Shown: positions 34,215 through 43,361, numbered from the stretch's first letter. The stretch is 64,000 nt of DNA from Noviherbaspirillum malthae (GCF_015352985.1 NZ_JACYXF010000015.1:61515-125514), one strand, 5' to 3'. Notes: a model not told the origin generated them from the sequence alone. Numbers and translations: made by a program.

Positions 34215-36905
34215 TCACTCTGGTTGCACCCGGCCAAGCCAGGCAAAGGACATCGTCGGCCACTTGTCGTGGCGCATGTCGACATTGGTGTGCGAAGCGC
34301 CGCCTACCGGGAGGCTCTGCGTCGGGCGGCGCATCGACGACGTCGTCGCCAGACGGACCGCTACTGCTGCGACCGCTCTGGACGTCTTGCCGGCGGCGGG
34401 CAGTGACCCCGGTACGACGCGGTGGGGCCCGGCTAGCGGACCAGGGTGCGCGGCCAGCGCGTAGGAGGCCGACCGCGCCGGGTCGCTACCGGTTCCTGCG
34501 GGTACGGATACGGAGGGCGACACCGGTACGCCTTGTGCAGACCCCGGGCGGCGGGCCCCGGTCGGCGCAGCAGGTGGTACCGATGGTAGCGCATCGGGGA
34601 TTGGCAGCAGCCCGCTAGCGCCAGCCGGCAGAGGCAGCAGCGACCCTGGTCTTGCTTCATGCGCCAGCAGGCGCAGCAGGAAGGGTGAGGTTTGGTTGGG
34701 CAGCAGCGGCGGGTCGTATTCCAGCGCGTAGGATTGACCAAAATAGTTGGCTGCCTTGGCGGTATCGCCTCTGGCACGTTCTGCGCGTCCCAGGGCCGAC
34801 AGCACGCGCGGATGCTGTGGAGCGAGTCGTTGCGCCGCATCAGCGTGCCGCACTGCAGCGTCGACCTGCTTGGCAGCCACAGCCAGTTCGGAAGCGAACA
34901 GCCGCAGGCCGAGGTCTTCGGTGGCCACGCTGATGGCCTTTTCCACCAGCGCCAGCGCGCGGGCCGGCTCACCGGCGGCCTTATGGACACGGGCCATTGC
35001 CAACAGCACGCGCTGGTCGTCGGTGCGCTGCAAGACCGGCAGCAGCATGGCCGCGGCCTCGTTCACGCGTGCGGTTTCGCGCAGTGTCTCGGCAAGACGC
35101 AGCGTGTAGGCCAGGATGACTTCGTTGACCCGTTCCTGTAGCGTCCCGGTGAGGGTTCCTCCCCCAGCGAGCCCACGCAGTACCGCCGACAGTTCGGCAT
35201 CCTGGCGGTCGAGCAAGAGCAATTCCGCATACTGCACGCGCAGATGAACGGGCGACGATGTGCTGCGACTCACCATGTCGCGCATGATGCGCACCCCTCT
35301 GCCGGGTTGGCCGCAAACGGTCCATGCGCGGGCAACCATCGGCAGGATGGCCTGGTCGCCCTGCACGCGGGCTTCGACTTGCTCAAGCCATTGTGTTGCC
35401 TGACGTGTTTCGCCGCGCGCCCAGGCTTGGCTGGCGCGTGCAACTTGTGCACCGGCCCACAGCTGGCGCTGGAGGCGAACCAGTTCTGGCGTGCGCATCT
35501 CCACCGGCACGCGTTCGAGCAGCTGCAGGCCCTCGTACCAATGTTCCTTCTTGACAAACAGCTGGGCCCGCACCTGCAGCGCGTCGGACTGCGTCGGGTT
35601 GTCGGCCAGCACGCCATCGAGCAGGTCGGCCGCCGTGTCGAGCGCCCCCATGGTGTCGTAGTGACGCGCCAGATGGATGCGAATGGATGGATTGGCCGGG
35701 TCGAGCAGCAGCGCCTGTTCCAGCCGTCGCGCTGCCGCGCCGACGCTGCCCGAGCGTTCATCGACCATGGCTTCGCGCATGAGCCGTGCGGCTTCTGCGC
35801 GCTGCGGGCTGTCGTCGCGCACGGCGGGCGCCGCCACGCGCGGCCCCGATGCTTGCCCAGGGCCGCCCGTGGCGGGCTGCATGGGCAAGCCGCGTCCCCG
35901 GTTATCCACGATGTCGTCATCGGGATAGCGCTTGAGGTAATCGCTGTACAACGCGGCGTCACCCTGGCGCGGGGTCAAGGCAAGCAACGCATCGCGCCAA
36001 GCCGCGCGCGTGTCCGTGTTTTTGTGCATGTCGTCAGGCAAGGCGGCGAGCTGGCGAATCCCTTCGCGGCGCGTGGCGTCGCGATAGGTCAGGTGACGGG
36101 CGAGCGCGAACAGGTGCCGTGGCTCGCCCTGGCGGCGCACGAGTTCTTCCAGCGTCTGCCGGGTCTGGCTCCATTTGTCATTGGCTGCATCAGCGCTGCT
36201 GGGTTGTGTCGGCAAAGGGAGATGGGTACCGGCATTCCCAGCCGCCATTGCTGCGGCTGAGGCACCGTCGGCCGGCTTGATCGCCGCCCGCGCCGGCACC
36301 TGCGTCGCGGGCGGCTTCGCTTCGTCCGCACGGGCAGGCGGCGCAACAGGCGCGGGGCCGGGCTTGGCGCTGCTGGTAGCGGCAGGCGCGGCGGCTTTAT
36401 CGACAGGGGTACTGGGCCGGCTTGCAGGCGCCGCGGATGCCGCAGGGGCGGCAGCAGGCGCCGGTGCCGGTACGGGAGTTGCTGCTGCCGGTGCCACCGG
36501 TGCGGGGGATGGCAGCGCGGCAGCGCGCGGGGCGGTCGCGGCGGCGATTGCGCGTTCACGCGCGCTCGCCGGCATCTTTCGGGCTTCAATTGCTTTGGCG
36601 AGCCCCGCCAAGCCCGGGGGCGGGGGCGACAGGCGGCTTGCCCTTGCATGCAACGCTTCAGCCTGCTTCAAGTCACCGCTCTGCGCTTCGATCAGGCCTA
36701 GCTGCACGAGTGCCTGCGGGTGCAGCGGCTGCGTGCTGAGCAGCTTGCGCCAGATTGTCGCGGCCAGGTCGTCGCGGTCCTTTTGCTGCCACATCCGCGC
36801 CTCATCAGCCATCTGGTGCGAGATCAGGTCATCGGCTGACCATGCCGCCGGCGTCAAGGGCAGCGTCGCTGCGATGAACCAAGCCAGTGTCTTCATGTTC
36901 TGCAT
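34215..36905 (-). CDS. BcsC-like TPR protein without the porin barrel
   Basis: An 896-residue periplasmic protein (MQNMKTLAWFIAATLPLTPAAW signal, the ATG 1 base after the bcsB stop). Its TPR arrays cover residues about 25-100 and 250-770 (for example AALVQLGLIEAQSGDLKQAEAL-type units, RIHLARHYDTMGALDTAADLL). A 130-residue Pro/Ala-rich segment (about 105-240) splits them. BcsC proteins are normally 1,100-1,300 residues because a 16-strand outer-membrane barrel follows; here the protein ends after YALEYDPPLLPNQ and a low-complexity tail. The export channel must therefore come from another protein, and two PgaA-like porins are nearby. It may act as a periplasmic scaffold guiding the polymer. Confidence 0.82.
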   Translation of the reverse strand: MQNMKTLAWFIAATLPLTPAAWSADDLISHQMADEARMWQQKDRDDLAATIWRKLLSTQPLHPQALVQLGLIEAQSGDLKQAEALHARASRLSPPPPGLAGLAKAIEARKMPASARERAIAAATAPRAAALPSPAPVAPAAATPVPAPAPAAAPAASAAPASRPSTPVDKAAAPAATSSAKPGPAPVAPPARADEAKPPATQVPARAAIKPADGASAAAMAAGNAGTHLPLPTQPSSADAANDKWSQTRQTLEELVRRQGEPRHLFALARHLTYRDATRREGIRQLAALPDDMHKNTDTRAAWRDALLALTPRQGDAALYSDYLKRYPDDDIVDNRGRGLPMQPATGGPGQASGPRVAAPAVRDDSPQRAEAARLMREAMVDERSGSVGAAARRLEQALLLDPANPSIRIHLARHYDTMGALDTAADLLDGVLADNPTQSDALQVRAQLFVKKEHWYEGLQLLERVPVEMRTPELVRLQRQLWAGAQVARASQAWARGETRQATQWLEQVEARVQGDQAILPMVARAWTVCGQPGRGVRIMRDMVSRSTSSPVHLRVQYAELLLLDRQDAELSAVLRGLAGGGTLTGTLQERVNEVILAYTLRLAETLRETARVNEAAAMLLPVLQRTDDQRVLLAMARVHKAAGEPARALALVEKAISVATEDLGLRLFASELAVAAKQVDAAVRHADAAQRLAPQHPRVLSALGRAERARGDTAKAANYFGQSYALEYDPPLLPNQTSPFLLRLLAHEARPGSLLPLPAGASGLLPIPDALPSVPPAAPTGARRPGSAQGVPVSPSVSVPAGTGSDPARSASYALAAHPGPLAGPHRVVPGSLPAAGKTSRAVAAVAVRLATTSSMRRPTQSLPVGGASHTNVDMRHDKWPTMSFAWLGRVQPE

Positions 36906-36906
36906 C

Positions 36907-39210
36907 TTAGGGCAGCAGTACTTTCTTTGAGGGTTGCGTCGTGCGCCGGCCCAGTGTCCGGTAGAGCACGAGGGCGAGCAAGCCGACCGCCGTCAGGATA
37001 CTGAAGACCGACACCAGCGGGTGGTCCGACAAGAACCAGCGTATCTTGCTCTGCCACGGCAGGCTGCCAAGCGTGTAGGTCGCGCCGACGCGGGCATGGG
37101 TGACCTGCTTATCATCGACGATGGCCAGGTCGCCTTGCACCTGCGCCAGGCGTACGGTATCGGTCATCAGGTCAGCCAGCTTGCGCAGATCCTGAGCGCG
37201 GTCTGCATACAGGAACACGGCGCTGCGCTCGCCTTGCAGCGGCGATTCCAATCCCATCATCACGGCCAGGTTGCCATTGCCCACCAGGGCCAGGCTACCG
37301 CCTGCGACCGGACGAATTTCCTCTGCCTTGGCCCAGCGGTAGCTGGGCCACCAGCTTTTCTGGGGCGTCTGTACCCGGCGCTCGCCATTGACCTGGGTCA
37401 GCGGAAGTCGTTCAGCCCAGCGGGTCATCAGTGCCTGACTGCTACCGGAACCAATCACAATGTAGTCATGATCGGGCCATTTCTCGACGTCGCCGGCGGC
37501 AACGACGGCATGGCCGATGCTGGGGTAGCCAGTGGCTTCGCCCATGCGCCCCATCAGAGTCAGATACAACGCCAGTTCGTCGGTATTGGGTTGTTGCGGC
37601 AGTACCACCGCCGTCTCGGACAAATCGGCCAGCCGCGTGAACGGATAACCAATATCGGCAAAGTACCCCAGGTTAGGCAGCACTGCATATTTCGGAAAGG
37701 CACTGAAGTCGATGGTCGAGTCGGCATCGACTGCGCCTTGCAAGTTATCTGGCGGGATGTGCTTGCACTCGCCTTCCTTCAACACATCGAACGCATAGCC
37801 AAATTGCAACTGGTCACGTCCACCAATTTCATACGGCGGGACATACAACGCGGTCTGAAACACTGACGGGTTGGCGCGCTCGGGCGCGGGACGCGGCGCG
37901 GACACTGCGGGCGAGTCGTAGAGGGTCAAGTTGTCAATGAAGCTGGCATTGACGCTGACCGCGAGACTGGCGTTTTTCTGCTCTGGCAAACGGCTGGTCC
38001 GGTACTTCAGCTGTAACGGTGCCCCGGACGTGCGCCAGGCAAAAACATCCGGTGGCACGCGCAGATTGACGCGGATCACACCTGGGTAATAACCCTGGGT
38101 ACGCAGTTCATTGGCGCGGGCCAGCTCCCCGAGTCGGACCGGACGGTCCACGGGCACCCAGGCCGGCGCATCGTAGGGGCGCCGCTTGGGGGCCGGTACT
38201 TCCTTGGTGACCGTCACCGACTGTCCGACCAGTGTCGGCGCAATCAATGCCAGAGCCCGCGAGGCGCGCAATAAGGCAGTGTCGTCACCGCCGGACACGA
38301 GCAAGAGCCGGGCGTCCGGATTGCCCGGATGGGTAACGACGGAGACCGTTGCATCCGCGGTGGCGCGCAGGCCGCCGATGGTCTCGTTGCCCTTCAGGAA
38401 GACGATGGCGTTGCCCGGGGGGAGGGTCGCCAGCGAAACCGGGAACTGCGCACCCCGCGCGCCGGCCTGGATGCCAAAGTAGGACGCCACGATCCCGGCA
38501 GCCTGAAACGTCGCGTGCGACGCCGCATTGGCAAACACGAACGGCAACTGCAGTGCCGAGCTGTCCCGGGGATCGAGGAACGGGGCTGGCAGCGCCTGCA
38601 GATTACTTCTGCCCGGCAGCGGAGCCAGCGTTAATTCCACGCGACTCAAGTCGCTTACCGTCAGCCACAGCGAAGAATGGAACGGATCTTCGCACTGGCG
38701 GGTATAGTGGCCGACCAGATTGAACCGCAGTTCGTTGAGGTCGTTGAATAGGCGTGGGTCGAGGACGATCTCGCGTGTATTGCCTACATTCTTGCCTTGC
38801 GGGAGGCCTTCCACGGCTACCACCCGTTCGTTGAGCAGCACACGCAGATGGCTGAGCTCTGGCAAAAGCGCTGGCGAATAATCGTAGCTCAGGCGCAGCT
38901 TGGCGCCCACCACCACTTCGTCTGCACGAAGCGAAAACGCGACGGCTTGTGAGCCGTCCACACCGCGCAGCTTCAGCGAGGACCAGGTGCCCAGCTGTTT
39001 GAGCGTCAGGGAGACGACACGCGGGCGAAGCGAGGCATCGGTCCCTGCGGCGGCCGACTCCGGCGCCGGCACGTCATCCGGCACGGCCTTGAGGGGGGCT
39101 GTCTTGGCAACTGCGGCAGGCGGCGCGACGAGTCCTCCCAGGGCCGCGAGAACAAGGCTAATGGCCGTCAGTCGGCCACCGTAACGTGAATAAGGGCTCT
39201 TGCTAGTCAT
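36907..39210 (-). CDS. bcsB: BcsB, periplasmic cellulose synthase subunit
   Basis: A 767-residue protein from the ATG at 39210; it overlaps the bcsA-like stop by 8 bases. Signal peptide (LTAISLVLAALGGLVAPPAAVA), then the BcsB pattern of alternating carbohydrate-binding and flavodoxin-like domains: VSLTLKQLGTWSSLKLRGVDG, LRVLLNERVV, YTRQCEDPFHSSLWLTV, ASYFGIQAGARGAQFPV, then YGYAFDVL/KEGECKHIP. A single C-terminal helix (SVFSILTAVGLLALVLY) anchors it next to BcsA. BcsB guides the nascent glucan through the periplasm. It looks complete, in contrast with its partner BcsA-like protein. Confidence 0.92.
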   Translation of the reverse strand: MTSKSPYSRYGGRLTAISLVLAALGGLVAPPAAVAKTAPLKAVPDDVPAPESAAAGTDASLRPRVVSLTLKQLGTWSSLKLRGVDGSQAVAFSLRADEVVVGAKLRLSYDYSPALLPELSHLRVLLNERVVAVEGLPQGKNVGNTREIVLDPRLFNDLNELRFNLVGHYTRQCEDPFHSSLWLTVSDLSRVELTLAPLPGRSNLQALPAPFLDPRDSSALQLPFVFANAASHATFQAAGIVASYFGIQAGARGAQFPVSLATLPPGNAIVFLKGNETIGGLRATADATVSVVTHPGNPDARLLLVSGGDDTALLRASRALALIAPTLVGQSVTVTKEVPAPKRRPYDAPAWVPVDRPVRLGELARANELRTQGYYPGVIRVNLRVPPDVFAWRTSGAPLQLKYRTSRLPEQKNASLAVSVNASFIDNLTLYDSPAVSAPRPAPERANPSVFQTALYVPPYEIGGRDQLQFGYAFDVLKEGECKHIPPDNLQGAVDADSTIDFSAFPKYAVLPNLGYFADIGYPFTRLADLSETAVVLPQQPNTDELALYLTLMGRMGEATGYPSIGHAVVAAGDVEKWPDHDYIVIGSGSSQALMTRWAERLPLTQVNGERRVQTPQKSWWPSYRWAKAEEIRPVAGGSLALVGNGNLAVMMGLESPLQGERSAVFLYADRAQDLRKLADLMTDTVRLAQVQGDLAIVDDKQVTHARVGATYTLGSLPWQSKIRWFLSDHPLVSVFSILTAVGLLALVLYRTLGRRTTQPSKKVLLP

Positions 39211-41380
39211 TGGTTCGTGTGCGCGAGCGGCGCCGTCCATATGGTGATAAACGGCTGGCGTGCCGACTGAGGTGAGTGAAGAAGTGCAGGACTGCAGATG
39301 ATGTCTTGACGATCGGCTGCGCGAGCGACGCCGGCAGCAGCCGATGGGCATCGCGTCCAGGCAACCAGGCTGGCCAATCTTGGCCCCGGGACAGTACCAC
39401 GTTGCGCAGCGTTGCATAATCGGCAAGGGCTTTGTCGGCCAGCCGCAAGGATAGCTGACTGCCTGTGCCAGACAGGACACGGGCCGCAAACGGATAGGCC
39501 CGTTGCTCGAAAAACAGTGTCACGGTCAGGGGCGTTCCGGGTGCCAAGCTGGTCGCGGCCGGCAGGCGCAGACCAAGGTCGACGGCCGGAAAGTTTTCAG
39601 TGGCGCAGCTGACCGTACGTCCGTAGGGCAGCCGTAGCATGGCCGGCAGAACGGCACGCCGGCGCAAGTAATCGCGGATGTGCGCCGCTTCGGCCGCAAT
39701 CGCCAGCGTTGACGCCAACAGCAACAGATTGACCGCACACCAGACCACGCCTAACCCGGTGATATCGCGCACGGGCGCAGGCGCGCTCAGCAAGTCGAAA
39801 CCGCCAGCAAGCAGGCCAGCCAGGTTGGCCAGGACGAGGACGGCGAACGGTCCCAGGTTGAACGCCTCACTCACCGTTGGCCCGGATCGCATGGCCGGAT
39901 GCAGACGGCGCCAGAGGTTGGCGCTGCAGGTTCGGGCAACGTTGATCGCGGTGGGGATGAGCAAATAGCACGCCAACAGCAGTTCCCTGACTTCTGTTGC
40001 CAGCGGCTGGCGCAGCGGCTGGGCCAGGCGTGCGCGCACGATATACGCATGGAGCAGATGGGGCAGGGCAAACGCGGCCAGGACATCCACAGTGGTCGCG
40101 CAGAGCTCGATATTGAGCACCAGATAAACCGACGGCGCAGCGAAGAAGACCAACCGCGGCAGCACCGCACATCGACGCAACAGCCCGTCCAGCGACTGGA
40201 GGAAGTGCCTACCCCAGCGCATCGTTGCCGAGCGCGCGGGCTCCACCAGCCACAATGTGGCGCTCGATGGCGTGGCCGCATCGGCGGTGTCGCCGGTGGT
40301 CTGGTCATCCTCGGGCACGGCGTCACTCTCCACATAGGCGACCTTGTACTGGCGGGCCTGTAGCTCGGCGGCCAAGCCGGCAGGCTCTGCCAGTAGGTGC
40401 GCGCCGGACAAGTCGTTGCCTGCCAGCGCCAAGCGCCGCAGGCAGGCCACCTGAACCGGCATCGCGGATCCGGCAAACAGACGCCTGGCGGCCCGTGAGA
40501 GCGCCGGCGCGAGCGGATGTTGCGGCGTGGTGATGAGGCCCAGCCTCGGATCCGCGGCAAACCAACCGGCGAGCGACGGCAGCCAATCCTTGTCCATCGA
40601 GGTAGCACTGTCGACCACAATGACCAGCTCTGCGCCGGGCTGCTTGAGGACGGCGGTCAGGCTTGCCATCAGGCTGCTGTCGCCGGTGGCGGGCGCATGG
40701 TAGCTGGTCGCGTCTGTGCACAGGGCCGCCAACTCGGCCCGCCAGCGCGTGTCCAGTACGTGCAGGTGGAGCCGCTCTTGAGGCCAGGACAGGGTGCGGG
40801 CACGGTGCAGCGCCTGCCCGACTTCATCAGCCTCATGCCCGTGGGCGAGAATCAATACATCGACAGACGGCCAGTGTGCTTTGTCCGCGGGAAGCGGGAC
40901 GGCGGCGCGGCGCAGCGGTAGGCTGGCTCCGAAGGCGTCCAGCGCCCACAATAAAACGAAGTAGGCTTCCGCTGCCCAGAGGGCAAAAGCCAGCCAGTAA
41001 CCCGGGTCATGTGGCCAGGGAAGCGAGTCCATCAGACGCCACGTCAAATACCGCACGGACGCCAGCAGCCACAGTGCCACCAGCACCCAGGTGACGGCGG
41101 GTCCCTGATAGCGGCGCAGCACCAGCGCCACGACGATCAGCAGCCCGGCCACGAGCAGCTGATCGTGCAACGCATACTGGATTGTCGCGCACAGCGCGAG
41201 CAGACCCAGGCATCCAGCGCTGATGAGTAGCCGAGAAGGCCACGATCTGAACACAGCAGCGTCGCCAGCGCTCTGTGCCCAGCCCACGGCGCTGCCTTCG
41301 AGATAAGGCAGCGCACGGCCTGCGTCGTCTGGCAGGTGCCAGCGGCTGCGCCACAGCGAAAGCAGCAATTGCGGCATCAT
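39203..41380 (-). CDS. BcsA-like protein with degraded catalytic site
   Basis: A 725-residue protein from the ATG at 41380 (ATGA overlap with bcsQ). Topology matches BcsA: four N-terminal helices, a GT2-like domain, four C-terminal helices and a PilZ-like end. The catalytic residues do not: TYNE is AHGHE; DDG is LDTR (first Asp about 210 kept); DxD is DSA (257-259); TED is AEP (331-333, base Asp lost); QxxRW is ATMRW (385-389, Gln lost). The AKAGN loop is gone, and the PilZ DxSxxG motif is not recognisable. The frame is intact over the whole length, so this is a conserved pseudoenzyme and not a decaying gene. It probably keeps the complex with BcsB together. Cellulose synthesis by it is unlikely. 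Confidence 0.85.
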   Translation of the reverse strand: MMPQLLLSLWRSRWHLPDDAGRALPYLEGSAVGWAQSAGDAAVFRSWPSRLLISAGCLGLLALCATIQYALHDQLLVAGLLIVVALVLRRYQGPAVTWVLVALWLLASVRYLTWRLMDSLPWPHDPGYWLAFALWAAEAYFVLLWALDAFGASLPLRRAAVPLPADKAHWPSVDVLILAHGHEADEVGQALHRARTLSWPQERLHLHVLDTRWRAELAALCTDATSYHAPATGDSSLMASLTAVLKQPGAELVIVVDSATSMDKDWLPSLAGWFAADPRLGLITTPQHPLAPALSRAARRLFAGSAMPVQVACLRRLALAGNDLSGAHLLAEPAGLAAELQARQYKVAYVESDAVPEDDQTTGDTADAATPSSATLWLVEPARSATMRWGRHFLQSLDGLLRRCAVLPRLVFFAAPSVYLVLNIELCATTVDVLAAFALPHLLHAYIVRARLAQPLRQPLATEVRELLLACYLLIPTAINVARTCSANLWRRLHPAMRSGPTVSEAFNLGPFAVLVLANLAGLLAGGFDLLSAPAPVRDITGLGVVWCAVNLLLLASTLAIAAEAAHIRDYLRRRAVLPAMLRLPYGRTVSCATENFPAVDLGLRLPAATSLAPGTPLTVTLFFEQRAYPFAARVLSGTGSQLSLRLADKALADYATLRNVVLSRGQDWPAWLPGRDAHRLLPASLAQPIVKTSSAVLHFFTHLSRHASRLSPYGRRRSRTRTND

Positions 41381-42141
41381 TGGTTGAGGGTATGGATCAG
41401 CCAAGTGGTCAGGCGCGACAGATCGTGACTGGCTTGACCGTGCGGGTCATAGACAAGGACAGGTTGCTGGAACGCCATGGCCTCGCAGACGGCTTCGTCA
41501 TACTGGATGCCCAACGGCGCCACCCGTGGCCCAAGCCGTTGCTGCAGCAAAGCGGCAATATCCCGGTTGAGCGGCTCGAGCACGTTGACCTGATTGAGTA
41601 CGTAGGCCGTCTTGACCTCAGGGCGCGTGCGGTGCATGTCGGCCAGCCACGTCTCCATCGCGGGAATGGTCGCGTACGAGGCAGCATCCGCAAGCAAGAC
41701 AATCAACAGCAGATCCGCACAGGCGAATACCTGTTCCAGGTAGACCGACGGTCCCGGCGGCGTGTCAATGAGCACGACGGCATTGTCGTCCAAGCCGTTG
41801 CGCGCGATCTGCTCCTGTAGCCACCCAGGTGTTTTCGCCAGCAGGGTTTCAAACGCTTTACGGTCTGCCTCTGTCCCTGCGCCGTAGGGAACGCAGGTCA
41901 CGTCAAACGGCGTCTGGCTTGCCACCTCCCGCAGGCTATTACCATGGCCAGCGTGTTGGCACAAACCGGGGCGGGCTGCATCCTTGAGCCCGAAATGCCA
42001 ATGCAGGGCATTCTGAGGATCGAGGTCAATGACGGACACCCGGTCCGGGCCCAGTCGAGCAGTCAGGGCGGACGCCAGATTTGCGGTGGTTGACGTCTTT
42101 CCGACCCCGCCCTTCATCGAAATAACGCCGACGATACTCAT
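41377..42141 (-). CDS. bcsQ: BcsQ, ParA/MinD-type ATPase
   Basis: A 254-residue protein with deviant Walker A MKGGVGKTS (about 10-18), DLDPQNALHWHFG after it and Walker B VVLIDTPPGPSVYLEQV. The C-terminal AMAFQQPVLVYDP matches BcsQ. It is thought to position the synthase at the cell pole and to be needed for polymer secretion. The ATG overlaps the bcsP stop and its stop overlaps the bcsA-like start (both ATGA), the standard order bcsD-bcsP-bcsQ-bcsA-bcsB of Burkholderiales. About half identical by eye to the second copy at 33003. Confidence 0.92.
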   Translation of the reverse strand: MSIVGVISMKGGVGKTSTTANLASALTARLGPDRVSVIDLDPQNALHWHFGLKDAARPGLCQHAGHGNSLREVASQTPFDVTCVPYGAGTEADRKAFETLLAKTPGWLQEQIARNGLDDNAVVLIDTPPGPSVYLEQVFACADLLLIVLLADAASYATIPAMETWLADMHRTRPEVKTAYVLNQVNVLEPLNRDIAALLQQRLGPRVAPLGIQYDEAVCEAMAFQQPVLVYDPHGQASHDLSRLTTWLIHTLNQ

Positions 42142-42752
42142 CTTCTACCTTGTCTTCCCAGAAACGATGGCCGCGCGCTGGCAGCGGCCGGCTCTTGAGG
42201 CGGTCGCCCTTCCAGACGCGCAAACAGCGACGCCAGCGGACGGGCTTCGGTCACCGCTGAAGCGGCCGTTTCCTGACGCGGCACGCCAGCAGGCGGCGTC
42301 CCTGAGGAAGCCTCGGCGGCCGGGTTGGCCACCGTGACATGTTGCGTATTTGAAAATAGCTTGCCATGGGTTCGCGACTTAGGTTCGCTTTCCTGCGGCG
42401 GCACGCGCAGCGCGTCGCGCCCGGCTTCCTGCGGCGGCAGCAACCCGGCGGCTTGGTACGCGCCGGGGGGCGACATCACGCGCAGCCCTTCGGCGAGCTT
42501 GTGGCCTAGTCCTGGTACCGTCAGGCGCGGTTTGCGTTCGATGTCGGCCGGTGCCTGGGCATTGGAACGCATCTGCTTATCGAGCGTGCTGAGCACTGGC
42601 GCCGGTTGCGGATGCGTCGGGTTGAGTTCCTTCAGCAGGGGCCAGCGCTGCTCAGCATCATGCGGCGCCGCCGCGGTTGCCTTCCGAAAGGAGGAATCAT
42701 CGGCGCCCAAGGAGCTGAACAGGCGGGACATGCTACCTTCAAATTTTTGCAT
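42138..42752 (-). CDS. bcsP: BcsP, proline-rich cellulose biosynthesis protein
   Basis: A 204-residue soluble protein from the ATG at 42752 (a GTG is one codon earlier). It is rich in Pro, Ala and Arg and has no signal peptide. The N-terminus (SMSRLFSSLGADDSSFRK) and the C-terminus (PLASLFARLEGRPPQ, ending SFLGRQGRR) are the recognisable BcsP parts; the middle is low complexity. BcsP is found only with bcsD/bcsQ-type operons and its exact role is unclear, probably a cytoplasmic helper in assembly. It overlaps bcsQ by 4 bases and follows bcsD by 23. Confidence 0.8.
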   Translation of the reverse strand: MQKFEGSMSRLFSSLGADDSSFRKATAAAPHDAEQRWPLLKELNPTHPQPAPVLSTLDKQMRSNAQAPADIERKPRLTVPGLGHKLAEGLRVMSPPGAYQAAGLLPPQEAGRDALRVPPQESEPKSRTHGKLFSNTQHVTVANPAAEASSGTPPAGVPRQETAASAVTEARPLASLFARLEGRPPQEPAAASARPSFLGRQGRR

Positions 42753-42775
42753 CACGTAATCCCTAAAGCTGGTGG

Positions 42776-43240
42776 TTAGGTCTGTGAAAAGCGCAGTTTG
42801 ATGCTCATGCCGTTGGACGCATCGTGACGCAGCACCCGCATCCTTTCACCGGCGCCCAGTACCGAGAACACCGTCTGGTAAAAGCCCTCGAGCAAGCCGC
42901 TACTCCAGTTCAACGTCTCGTCACCAAAGGCTTCGGCCAACGGGGACGCATGATGCGTGATTTCCACGTAGCCCTTGAGTTCGGCAAATTCCACCCAGCC
43001 CCAGTTGATACGCGACCAGAAGGTATTAAGGTTTTGCTGCAATTGTTCGAGGCTTTGCGCATCCCGGAAACAGGCTTCGGACGCCTGGGCAAACTTGACC
43101 CCCACCCGGAAAAAGAAGTCGAATGCCTCTTCCGGGGTGGCAGCTTCCGAAAATTCTGCGGCAAGAGCGCGCACGAACGGCAGCCATTGGAAAGATACCT
43201 GCTGACTGCGATAATAATTTTCCAGATCTCGTTCTGTCAT
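42776..43240 (-). CDS. bcsD: BcsD, cellulose synthase subunit D
   Basis: A 154-residue protein, the usual BcsD length. It matches the family through YYRSQQVSFQWLPFVRALAAEF, FRDAQSLEQLQQNLNTFW, INWGWVEFAE and ending LRHDASNGMSIKLRF. In Komagataeibacter BcsD forms an octameric ring that helps crystalline cellulose assembly; in proteobacterial type I operons it is a cytoplasmic part of the secretion machine. It is the first gene of unit A. The promoter with a TATAAT box lies about 92 bases upstream. Confidence 0.9.
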   Translation of the reverse strand: MTERDLENYYRSQQVSFQWLPFVRALAAEFSEAATPEEAFDFFFRVGVKFAQASEACFRDAQSLEQLQQNLNTFWSRINWGWVEFAELKGYVEITHHASPLAEAFGDETLNWSSGLLEGFYQTVFSVLGAGERMRVLRHDASNGMSIKLRFSQT

Positions 43241-43331
43241 CGACGGCGCCTACGCTTGTTGAAAAGTCCCTCTAGCAGTTTCTTTGGGGAGCAAGTTGAT
43301 CATGTGCAACGAAAGATGCATTTCCGAAATA

Positions 43332-43361
43332 ATTATATAGTCGGCGTTACGTTCTGTAACG
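43332..43361 (-). promoter_or_regulatory. bcsD promoter with a perfect inverted repeat over -35
   Basis: On the minus strand a perfect TATAAT lies at 43337-43332. Seven bases upstream is CGTTAC-N5-GTAACG (43361-43345), a 17-base perfect inverted repeat covering the -35 position, where no good TTGACA is present. A factor bound there could activate or block the bcs operon. The divergent HTH gene at 43636 is the natural candidate. Binding is inferred. Confidence 0.6.

Noticed and set aside
42776..43240. BcsD as evidence that the locus makes crystalline cellulose
   Set aside because: The BcsA-like protein lacks catalytic residues and no GH8 cellulase is present, so BcsD alone cannot support cellulose as the product.
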